Notes under the pieces: generated by a model
The model's database searches: none
Told to the model about the DNA's origin: nothing
The model's input: the letters and a program-made list of their open reading frames with translations, nothing else
In this document: positions 52,671 to 60,671 of the stretch, piece after piece
Numbering within the stretch: position 1 is the stretch's first letter
How the letters are laid out: every line of letters begins with the position of its first letter
Made by a program: the position numbers and the translations under genes
From: Acidimicrobiia bacterium
Lineage (GTDB): Bacteria > Actinomycetota > Acidimicrobiia > IMCC26256 > JAOSJL01
Reading direction: 5' to 3'
Length of the DNA: 64,000 bases
Assembly (NCBI GenBank): GCA_027494115.1
Contig: JAOSJL010000001.1
Coordinates: 1,513,926-1,577,925, forward strand

Positions 52671-53737
52671 GCCCCAAACAGACGCCTCCGTCGTGGCCCG
52701 GTGTGATCGAGCGCTACCGGGAGTATCTCGACGTGTCGGCGGCGACGCCCGTCGTGACGCTTCTCGAAGGTGGCACCCCGCTCGTCGAGGCACCTCACCT
52801 CTCACAGCGCGTCGGAGCGCGTGTGCTCCTGAAGATGGAGAGCGCGAACCCGACCGGGTCCTTCAAGGACCGCGGTATGACCCTCGCCATCTCGAAGGCT
52901 CTCGAAGAGGGCGCGAAGGTCGTCATGTGTGCGTCGACCGGTAACACGTCCGCGTCGGTCGCCGCCTACGCCGCTCGCGCCGGTCTCACGGCGGCCGTCG
53001 TCATCCCCGCCGGTCACGTCGCGCTCGGCAAGCTCGCTCAGGCGATCATGCACGGTGCGCGGGTCGTCCCGATCGACGGCAACTTCGACGACGCGCTCAC
53101 CGTCGTACGCGAGCTCGGAGCCACGGGCGCGGTCACGGTCGTGAACTCGGTGAATCCCTATCGCATCGAGGGTCAGAAGACGGGCGCGTTCGAGATCGTC
53201 GACACGCTCGGTGACGCACCCGACGTCCACTGCATTCCCGTCGGCAACGCCGGCAACATCACGGCGTACTGGCGCGGCTACGTCGAGTACGCGCAGCGGG
53301 GTCGCGCCACCCGTTCTCCGCGCATGCTCGGATGGCAGGCGGCCGGTGCCGCCCCCATCGTGCACGGAGAGCCCGTCGCGCACCCCGAGACGATCGCCAC
53401 CGCCATCCGGGTCGGGAACCCCGCGAGCTGGGCCGCGGCGATCGAGGCGAGAGACGCATCGGGCGGCGTGATCGACTCCGTGACCGATGCCGAGATCCTC
53501 GATGCGTACCACCTCCTCGCCTCCTCGGAGGGCTGCTTCGTCGAACCGGCTTCGGCGGCTTCGGTGGCCGGTCTGCTCAAAGCGGCGGAGTCGGGGCTCG
53601 TGGAGAGAGGCGAGACGGTCGTGTGCACCCTGACCGGTCATGGCCTGAAGGACCCCGAGAGGGCGACCGACTCGGTCGAGCTGGGTGCTCCCCGGGAGGC
53701 CACAGTGGCGGCGGTGGCCGACGAACTGGGACTCTGA
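52667..53737 (+). CDS. thrC: Threonine synthase
   Basis: 356 residues from GTG. PLP fold [19 protein letters not shown] lysine in [61 protein letters not shown] and the C-terminal [11 protein letters not shown]. Converts O-phosphohomoserine to threonine. Actinobacterial operons usually continue with thrB, the GHMP homoserine kinase, but the next genes here are an SDR, a sugar dehydrogenase (minus) and an ApgM-family protein. Confidence 0.95.
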   Translation: MSPKQTPPSWPGVIERYREYLDVSAATPVVTLLEGGTPLVEAPHLSQRVGARVLLKMESANPTGSFKDRGMTLAISKALEEGAKVVMCASTGNTSASVAAYAARAGLTAAVVIPAGHVALGKLAQAIMHGARVVPIDGNFDDALTVVRELGATGAVTVVNSVNPYRIEGQKTGAFEIVDTLGDAPDVHCIPVGNAGNITAYWRGYVEYAQRGRATRSPRMLGWQAAGAAPIVHGEPVAHPETIATAIRVGNPASWAAAIEARDASGGVIDSVTDAEILDAYHLLASSEGCFVEPASAASVAGLLKAAESGLVERGETVVCTLTGHGLKDPERATDSVELGAPREATVAAVADELGL

Positions 53738-53827
53738 GAGTCGGGAAACCCGGGCGTTCGGGGACGGAGCGAACCCGGTGACTCCGAGACCTGCGACAAC
53801 GGGTGCGAACGATTGGGGGAGCGGAGC

Positions 53828-54643
53828 ATGGCCGACGATGACAGGACAGGGACGGCATCGGAGCGGCCGGTCGCCTTGGTGACCGGAGCCTCGGCGGGTA
53901 TCGGCGAGCAGTTCGCGCGTTATCTCGGTGCCGGGGGTCATGACATCGTGCTCGTCGCCCGCGACCGGGCCCGGCTCGAGGCGCTCGCGAAGGACCTCGA
54001 CGCGGATCACGGCGCCCGAGCCGAGGTTCTCGCCGCCGACCTCACCGACCCCGACGAGTTGGAGCGGGTCGAATCCCGCCTCTCGTCGACCGACGCACCC
54101 GTCGATCTGCTCGTGAACAACGCGGGATTCGGGACGATCGGTCGCTTCGACCGCCTCCCCGTCGACCGCGAAGTCGATGAGATCGAACTCAACGTCATCG
54201 CGGTGGTCCGGCTCGCGCACGCCGCCGCGTCGGCGATGGTGTCGCGTGGTCACGGAGCCATTCTCAACGTGTCGTCGATCGCCTCACGCCAGCCCACTCC
54301 GAACATGGCGACATATGCCGCCACCAAGGCGTTCGTGTCGAGCTTCTCGCAGTCGTTGCACGTGGAGCTCGGGGGCGCCGGGGTGCACGTCATGGTTCTC
54401 GAACCGGGCTTCACGCGAACCGAGTTCCAGGACCGTCTCGGCACCGGGGAAGAGGAAGGCCGCGTCCCCGAGTTCCTGTGGACGACCCCCGACACCGTCG
54501 TGGAGGGTGCACTCGCGGATCTCCGGCGCGGCAAGGCCGTGTCGGTGCCGGGGTGGACCAACAAGGTCATGGCCGGAAGCAGCAGCGCGATGCCGGCCGC
54601 CGTGACGCGCAGGGTCGCAGCCGCGATGATGAAGACCGACTGA
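53828..54643 (+). CDS. Short-chain dehydrogenase (DltE-like)
   Basis: 271 residues from ATG 53828; GGGGGAGCG upstream. LVTGASAGIGEQFARYLG, VLVARDRARLEALAKDL, VDLLVNNAGFGTIGRF, catalytic Ser in NVSSIASRQPTP and Tyr/Lys in ATYAATKAFVSS, then LEPGFTRTEFQDR. The pattern is that of the DltE/YohF-type short-chain oxidoreductases of unknown substrate. No link to threonine synthesis is apparent. Ends 19 bases from the convergent dehydrogenase gene. Confidence 0.9.
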   Translation: MADDDRTGTASERPVALVTGASAGIGEQFARYLGAGGHDIVLVARDRARLEALAKDLDADHGARAEVLAADLTDPDELERVESRLSSTDAPVDLLVNNAGFGTIGRFDRLPVDREVDEIELNVIAVVRLAHAAASAMVSRGHGAILNVSSIASRQPTPNMATYAATKAFVSSFSQSLHVELGGAGVHVMVLEPGFTRTEFQDRLGTGEEEGRVPEFLWTTPDTVVEGALADLRRGKAVSVPGWTNKVMAGSSSAMPAAVTRRVAAAMMKTD

Positions 54644-54662
54644 TCGTCGGCGCCGAGAGCGG

Positions 54663-55897
54663 TCAGCTAGCCGGGTCGATGCGGTAGACGGGTCCGTCGA
54701 GGCTGAGCGCGTACAACTCGCCGTCAGATCCCTGCCCGAACGACGACAGGCTCGGCACCTCGACGTCGAGCGATCGCTGAGCAGCGACCGCACCGTTGTC
54801 GAGAACGAGGGCGTCGATGTTGCCTCGGCAGAAGTCGCCGTACACATAGGCGCCGACGAGGTTCGGAATCGCTGCCCCCGGTAGACGTAGCCCCCGGTCA
54901 CGGCACATTCACCGTCCGCGCGGTCGTACTCGAACACGGGAGCGACCGCGTCACCTGCGACGTCACCGGCTACGCCCTCGTCGAAGGCGCGGGTCCCCTC
55001 GAATGCCGACCATCCGAAGTTCGTACCGGCCGCCTCGCCGGCCGGCCGCATGTCGATCTCCTCGATCGTGTCCTGACCCACGTCACCGATCCAGAGGTCG
55101 TCCGTGTTGCTGTCGAACGAGAAGCGCCACGGGTTCCGCAGCCCCCACACGAAGATCTCGCCACGGGAGTCGCTGTTGGACACGAAGGGGTTGTCGGCCG
55201 GCACGCCGTAGGGATCCCCCTGGGAGGGGTCGATGCGCAGGATCGAGCCGAGCAGCGTCGAGCGGTCCTGGCCGTTGCCGTCGGGGTCGCCCGCGCCGCC
55301 ACCGTCGCCCAGAGCTACATAGAGGAGGCCGTCCGGCCCGCGTTGCAGCTCGCCGCCGTTGTGGTTGGAGAACGGCTGGTCGACCGCGAGCAGCTCGCGT
55401 GCCGAGGAGGGATCCGCGACATCGCCGTCCATGCGGTACTCGACCACGCGGGTGTCGCCTGAGCCGTTGGTGTAGTCGACGAAGAGTCGTGATCCGTCGC
55501 CCGAGAACGCCAGACCGAGCAGACCCTGTTCGGACTCACCCGAGACGAGGTCGGTGATGTCGAGCACGGGTGTTTCCGAGACCGTTCCGTCGCGCAGGAC
55601 ACGGACGCGGCCCGGCTTTTCGGCGATGTAGAGGGCGTCGTCGCCCGGACGGGTGGTGAGTGCCGTGGGTGCGGTGAGGTTCGCGACCTCGGTGAGGTTC
55701 ACATCGACGGCCGCGAGGTCCGGTGGCGGCGTCGTGGTCGTCGGCACGGCGGTGCTCGATGGTGCGTCGGCCGTGGAGGTCGGTGGGTCGACGGTGGAGG
55801 GCTCCGCGGATGTGTCTCCGCTATCGCTCGAACACGCGGACAACACGACGAGGGTCACGGTCGCGCACGCTGTGACAACCGGCCGAGCTCGTGGCAT
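54663..55897 (-). CDS. PQQ-dependent sugar dehydrogenase-like lipoprotein (Gdh/YliI beta-propeller), one frameshift
   Basis: About 411 residues across a shift, from ATG 55897. Lipoprotein signal with lipobox VVLSACSSD, then a Thr/Pro/Ser linker and a six-bladed beta propeller: LYIAEKPGRVRVLRDG, GEQGLLGLAFSGD-like block, SNHNGGELQRGPDGLLYVAL, EIFVWGLRNPWRFSFD. At the C5 run 54875-54879 (plus strand) one base is missing; beyond it IPNLVGAYVYGDFCRGNI and SFGQGSDGELYALSLDGPVY complete the propeller. Extracytoplasmic; oxidises aldoses if PQQ is bound. Convergent with the SDR. Confidence 0.88.
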
Positions 55898-55942
55898 CCG
55901 GCGACGTTACCCACGCCGGAGCGCGCTCCGGGCGCGCCTACG

Positions 55943-57403
55943 ATGCCTGACGTGCGATACGTCGTTCTCGTTCCCGATGGTTGTGCCGACCGACCGTTGC
56001 GCGCGCTCGACGGCCGGACGCCTCTCGAGGTGTCGGTCACGCCACATCTCGACGCGCTCAGCGCACGTTCCGAGGTGGGGCGCGCCGCGGTGATCCCCGA
56101 CGGGATGCCTCCGGGCAGCGACGTCGGGAACATGGCGATCCTCGGGTACGACCCCGAGGAGTTCCACACCGGACGCGCGCCGATCGAGGCGGCGGCGATG
56201 GGCGTGGAACTGGCGCCCGACGAGGTCGCGTACCGGTGCAACCTCGTCACGGTCGACGACGACATCATGGTCGACTTCGCCGCCGGGCACCTCTCGAGCG
56301 AACAGGCGGTGCCCATCATCGAGGCGCTGTCCGCGGCGTTCGCGGGCGACGACGTCCGCTTCCACGCCGGGGTCGAGTACCGGCACCTCGCGGTACTCCC
56401 GGGCAGCGCCGGTGACGCCGAGTGTGTCCCGCCCCACGACCTCACCGGGAAGGCGGTCGTGTCGCCGACGGGTGCGTCGGCCCCGACGCTGATCGACCTG
56501 ATGGAGAGGTCACGCCCGGTCGTGGCGGCGGCGGCCGAGCGCGTCGACGCGACGGCGAACCAGATCTGGCTCTGGGGACAGGGCCGCTCGCCCGTGTTGG
56601 CCGACTTCGCGCAGCGCTACGGCGTCGAGGGACGGCTGAGCTCAGCCGTGGATCTGGTCCGCGGTCTCGGGGTACTCACGGGTCTGGGGGTGGTCGACGT
56701 CCCCGGGGCCACCGCGGGGTTCGACAACGACTACGGCGGACAACGCGATGCATGTCTCACGAGTCTCGAGGACCGCGACTTCTTCCTGCTTCACGTGGAG
56801 GCCACCGACGAGGCGGGCCATCAGGGCCTGGTGGACGAGAAGGTGAACGCGCTCGAGCGCTGGGACAGCGAGATCATCGGCCCGCTCGTGGAGGGACTCG
56901 ACCGGCTCGGCCCGCACCGGATCCTGATGATGCCCGACCACGCCACACCGCTCGAGATGATGACCCACAGCACCGACGCCGTGCCGTATCTCATCTTCGA
57001 TTCCGAACGGGACACCGAGGGCCGCCCCTACACCGAGAGCGCCGTCGCCAACCTGCCGCCGGTGCCCGGACACACGCTGCTCCCGAGGATGTTGAGTCGG
57101 GGGCAGCTGACCCACTACACTGAGTTCGTCGCTGAGCAGTGGTCGCGGCATTTCCGATTCACGTCGATCCGACTGCGTGCCCGGCAACCCCTCTTCCGCT
57201 CGTGGCGGTGCCGTGTCCGGCACGACCCCGGCGGCAGTTTTTCCAAGACCCGTTCGTGGCACCCGCACGTATGCGCGTCCGGACCGTTCCGGTCGCAACA
57301 CGGAAATGGCGGATCTTCGAAAGAGATCCCCCAACGCACAGACAACAATTCACAAGGAACAAGGAGACACCATGGCGAAGGTCGGGACACCCGACCGGGC
57401 TGA
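55943..57403 (+). CDS. ApgM-family (COG3635) phosphoglycerate mutase-like protein; candidate homoserine kinase
   Basis: From ATG 55943. Alkaline-phosphatase superfamily: VVLVPDGCADRPLRALDGRT, the nucleophile loop PPGSDVGNMAILGYDP, HVEATDEAGHQGLVDEKV and MMPDHATPLEMMTHS for metals. Homology ends near PVPGHTLLPRML (about 57090); the frame then stays open to 57403 through Arg-rich codons with no family match, into the rho leader, so the true end is probably near 57100 and a base may be missing. As phosphoglycerate mutase it would serve glycolysis; its place after hom-thrC without thrB makes homoserine kinase another option. Confidence 0.75.
   Translation: MPDVRYVVLVPDGCADRPLRALDGRTPLEVSVTPHLDALSARSEVGRAAVIPDGMPPGSDVGNMAILGYDPEEFHTGRAPIEAAAMGVELAPDEVAYRCNLVTVDDDIMVDFAAGHLSSEQAVPIIEALSAAFAGDDVRFHAGVEYRHLAVLPGSAGDAECVPPHDLTGKAVVSPTGASAPTLIDLMERSRPVVAAAAERVDATANQIWLWGQGRSPVLADFAQRYGVEGRLSSAVDLVRGLGVLTGLGVVDVPGATAGFDNDYGGQRDACLTSLEDRDFFLLHVEATDEAGHQGLVDEKVNALERWDSEIIGPLVEGLDRLGPHRILMMPDHATPLEMMTHSTDAVPYLIFDSERDTEGRPYTESAVANLPPVPGHTLLPRMLSRGQLTHYTEFVAEQWSRHFRFTSIRLRARQPLFRSWRCRVRHDPGGSFSKTRSWHPHVCASGPFRSQHGNGGSSKEIPQRTDNNSQGTRRHHGEGRDTRPG
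57208..57242 (+). terminator. Possible terminator or attenuator before rho
   Basis: GTGCCG-TGTC-CGGCAC hairpin (57208-57223) followed after 14 bases by TTTTT (57238-57242). The distance to the T run is long for an intrinsic terminator. It lies where apgM should end and about 130 bases before rho. Confidence 0.3.
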
Positions 57404-59109
57404 GCTCGAGTCGAAGGACCGTGAGCAGCTCCAGGAGATCGCCGGCGCTCTCGGCGTGAAGGCACCCACCCGCACCCGTAAGGCGGAACTGGTGGATGCG
57501 ATCATCGATGCCGCCACGTCGAACGGTGACGACGGCGACAGAGCCAAGCCGAAGCGCAAGGTCCGGTCCACCCGTCGTCAGAACGACGACGACCTCGCGG
57601 CGCTCGCCGACGAGGAGAACTCACTCGCCGCCGGTACGGGGGCGGCACCGCCGACGACGACGCCGAGCCCCCGGCGTCGCAATGCCCCGGGTTCGAGCTC
57701 CGGCTCCGACGACCGCGGGTCGGGCGGGTCGGGGTCGGGCTCGCAGCAGAAACAGCAGTCGAAGGGCTCCGGCGGCGGTGGTAACCGCGGGGAAAACCGC
57801 GGCAACGCCGGCGGAGGTGGCGGCACCGGTGGTGGGTGGCAACAAGGGCGGCAACAAGGGCGGGTCCCGCCTCCAGGTCGACGAGGAAGACGAGCGCGCC
57901 TCGCGAGGCGACGGCAACCGACGCCGTCGACGTCGTGGTCGCAACCGCAACCGACAGGAAGATCGCGAACCTCAGGGCGACCCGATCGAGTGCGAGGGCC
58001 TGCTCGACATGCGCGACGAGGGCTACGCGTTCCTGCGCACGAAGGGATTCCTTCCGAGCAAGAACGACGTCTACGTCTCTGCGTCGCAGGTGCGTCGATT
58101 CGGGCTTCGCAAGGGCGACTACATCAAGGGCGTCACGCGTCCCGCCGCGAGCAGCGAGAAGTACCCGGCGCTGCTGAAGGTCGAGTCGGTCAACGACATG
58201 ACGCCCGACGAGGCCAAGGCGCGTCCGCGCTTCGAAGACCTCACACCGCTGTTCCCCGATGAGAACCTTCGGCTCGAACAGGCCGATGATCCCAAGAACG
58301 TGACCGGTCGCATCGTCGACCTCGTATCACCCGTGGGCAAGGGCCAGCGCGGGTTGATCGTGTCGCCGCCGAAGGCCGGCAAGACGACGATCCTCAAACA
58401 GCTCGTCTACTCGATCGAACGCAACAACCCCGAGGTTCACCTCATGGTCCTGCTCGTCGACGAGCGACCCGAAGAGGTCACCGACATGAAGCGGCACGTG
58501 CTCAAGGGCGAGGTGATCGCCAGCACGTTCGACCGACCGTCCGACGAGCACACCCAGGTCGCCGAGCTCACCATCGACCGGGCGAAGCGCCTCGTCGAGA
58601 TGGGCACCGACGTCGTGATCGTGCTCGACGGCATCACGCGTCTCGCCCGTGCCTACAACCTCGCGAGCCCGGCCTCGGGTCGCGTGCTCTCCGGTGGTGT
58701 CGACTCCACGGCGCTCTACCCGCCGAAGCGATTCTTCGGTGCGGCCCGCAACATCGAGGAAGGCGGTTCGCTCACCATCGTGGCGACCGCCCTCATCGAG
58801 ACGGGCAGCAGGATGGACGAGGTGATCTTCGAGGAGTTCAAGGGCACCGGCAACATGGAGCTCCGCCTCGACCGTCGCTTGGCGGAGCGCCGTATCTATC
58901 CGGCCATCGACGTGGAGCAGTCGAGCACCCGCCACGAAGAACTGCTCTTCGAGCGCAAGGAGCTCCAGCAGGTCTGGAAGCTGCGCCGGGTCCTCAACGC
59001 CCTGGAGGGTGGCGGTGGCCTCGAACTGCTGATGGACAAGATCAAGTCGACGGAGTCCAACACGGAATTCCTCGCCGAGATCGCAAAGGCGCCGACTCCC
59101 GGGCAGTGA
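57372..59109 (+). CDS. rho: Transcription termination factor Rho, one frameshift
   Basis: About 579 residues across a shift, from ATG 57372 with AAGGAG seven bases upstream. N-terminal Rho_N ([20 protein letters not shown]), then a long Gly/Arg/Asn-rich low-complexity insert (about 75-205) typical of actinobacterial Rho. In GGTGGG at 57834-57836 one G is extra; removing it joins GGGTGG to GNKGGNKGG. Then the RNA-binding CSD ([20 protein letters not shown]) and the ATPase: Walker [48 protein letters not shown]. Essential, so the shift cannot be real inactivation. Confidence 0.95.
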
Positions 59110-59151
59110 CTCGAGAAGAGTTCGACATCTCGCCTCTACACTGGAGAGACC

Positions 59152-59427
59152 ATGAAGACCGGCATCCATCCCGACTACACCACGTGCACGGTCACGTGCT
59201 CGTGCGGCAACACCTTCGAGACGCGCTCCACCGTCACGGAGCTGCACGCGGAGCTCTGCTCGGCGTGTCACCCCTTCTACACGGGTAAGCAGAAGCTGGT
59301 CGACACCGGTGGGCGCGTCGAGCGCTTCGAGCGTCGCTACGCCAAGGCCGAGAAGAAGGCCGAGAAGAAGCCTGCGGAGCCGGCTGCCGCGACCGTCGCC
59401 GAGCCCTCGCCGCCGACCACCGAGTAA
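59152..59427 (+). CDS. rpmE: 50S ribosomal protein bL31 (zinc-binding type)
   Basis: 91 residues from [22 protein letters not shown], then [19 protein letters not shown]: the C+ form with two cysteine pairs that hold zinc. A Lys/Ala/Glu/Pro tail ([15 protein letters not shown]) extends the usual 70 residues. The rho-rpmE order is conserved in actinobacteria, normally followed by prfA-prmC; here a DUF1385 gene comes first. Confidence 0.96.
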   Translation: MKTGIHPDYTTCTVTCSCGNTFETRSTVTELHAELCSACHPFYTGKQKLVDTGGRVERFERRYAKAEKKAEKKPAEPAAATVAEPSPPTTE

Positions 59428-59439
59428 CAGGAGTCGGGC

Positions 59440-60375
59440 ATGGCCCGCGAAGCGCCGCGTTATGTCGGAGGTCAGGCAGTTCTCGAAGGCGTCATGATGC
59501 GCGGCGACACGTCATGGGCGGTCGCGATCCGCACGCCTGAGGGTGAGGTCGAGGTCGAGGTTCACGATGCGCCGCGGTGGTCGGATCGCTACTCGAAGAT
59601 CCCGTTGCTGCGCGGTGTCATGGCACTCGCCGAGTCGATGAGTCTCGGCTTCAAGGCACTCTCGTGGTCGGCCAACCAACAGGTGCCCGAAGAGGAACAG
59701 ATGTCGGGGCGCGCCATGGGGTGGACCATGGGGATCGCGCTCACGGTGTTCACCGCGCTCTTCATCGTGATCCCCGCGCTCGCCGGTCGCGGACTCGGAA
59801 GCCTGTTCGGACTCACCGGCTTCGGCGAACACGTCGCCGAAGGTGTGCTGCGACTCGGGATCTTCCTCGGCTATCTCCTCCTGATCGGGATGATGTCCGA
59901 CATCAAACGCGTCTTCCAGTTCCACGGCGCCGAGCACAAGTCGATCGCCGCCTACGAGCGCGGCGTGCCCCTCACCCCCGAGTCGGCCCAGCGCTTCACC
60001 ACCGAGCACGTTCGCTGCGGCACGAACTTCCTGCTCACCGTGATGGTCGTGGCGATCATCGTCTACTCCTTCCTCGGCCGCCCCTCGATCGTCGTGATGC
60101 TGGCCTCCCGGGTGGTGCTGATCCCGCTCATCGCCGGCGCCGCCTACGAGGTGATCCGATTCGCCGCGCGCCACATGGACAAGCGCTGGGTACGAGCCGC
60201 CATGCGCCCCGGCCTGGCGCTCCAGAAGCTGACGACGCGCGAGCCCGATCTCGACCAACTCGAGGTGGCGATCGTCTCGCTGCGCGCGGTTCTCACCGCC
60301 GAACAACTGGCCGAGGTCGACACCCGACGGGGCCACCCGGCCGACCCGCTTCCGGCCTTCGGCGGAGCAGTCTGA
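59440..60375 (+). CDS. DUF1385 (YqhQ-type) membrane protein
   Basis: 311 residues from ATG 59440. The N-terminus YVGGQAVLEGVMMRGDTSWA is the hallmark of DUF1385, a family often found next to rpmE/prfA. Then IPLLRGVMALAESMSLGFKA, two or three membrane segments, FQFHGAEHKSIAAYERG and HVRCGTNFLLTVMVVAIIVY. FHGAEHK..YE and RCGTNF are invariant family motifs with possible metal ligands. Function unknown. Confidence 0.93.
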   Translation: MAREAPRYVGGQAVLEGVMMRGDTSWAVAIRTPEGEVEVEVHDAPRWSDRYSKIPLLRGVMALAESMSLGFKALSWSANQQVPEEEQMSGRAMGWTMGIALTVFTALFIVIPALAGRGLGSLFGLTGFGEHVAEGVLRLGIFLGYLLLIGMMSDIKRVFQFHGAEHKSIAAYERGVPLTPESAQRFTTEHVRCGTNFLLTVMVVAIIVYSFLGRPSIVVMLASRVVLIPLIAGAAYEVIRFAARHMDKRWVRAAMRPGLALQKLTTREPDLDQLEVAIVSLRAVLTAEQLAEVDTRRGHPADPLPAFGGAV

Positions 60376-60443
60376 CCAGGTGGTCTGACTCGCGTCCGGG
60401 GTTCGCCGTGGCGACCCCGGGGCCGTCCCCATGTCCGATGCTC

Positions 60444-60505
60444 GGGACTTTAGCCCTGGCCGAAAGACCTTTCGACTTGACGGGCCGGTTCACGGAGCGT
60501 ACCGT
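60444..60505 (+). promoter_or_regulatory. Promoter with two candidate operators upstream of the surface protein
   Basis: TTGACG (60477-60482), 17 bases, TACCGT (60500-60505) fits a housekeeping sigma promoter. Just upstream lie GGGACTTTAGCCC (60444-60456, imperfect palindrome) and CGAAAGACCTTTCG (60461-60474, five-base arms). Predicted transcript start near 60512. Confidence 0.65.
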
Positions 60506-60511
60506 TTCAGT

Positions 60512-60671
60512 AACAGGTCGCCACCAAGAGTGGCGGCCTCGAATTGGGGATTGGGAGTGTTGACCCTCCGGCCGTTGATCGGTCGCCTAGGCCGGGGGTG
60601 AGCGACGGCGAGACCGGCCCATCCATCCAGGACGACGCAGTCAGTTTCTGCGCAACGGACAGGAGCGGAAG
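60512..60671 (+). promoter_or_regulatory. Structured 5' leader of the surface protein gene
   Basis: About 160 bases without a coding frame. A 9-bp hairpin GGTCGCCAC/GTGGCGGCC (60517-60539) is followed by GGCCGG (60590-60595), which can pair either with upstream CCGGCC (60568-60573, extended to ten pairs by ACCC/GGGT with one bulge) or with downstream CCGGCC (60614-60619). The two folds exclude each other. No known riboswitch class is recognised. AGGAG follows six bases before the ATG. Confidence 0.45.

Noticed and set aside
60512..60671. c-di-GMP or c-di-AMP riboswitch
   Set aside because: CTCCGGCC resembles part of the GEMM motif, but the conserved GCAAA core and the rest of either consensus are absent.
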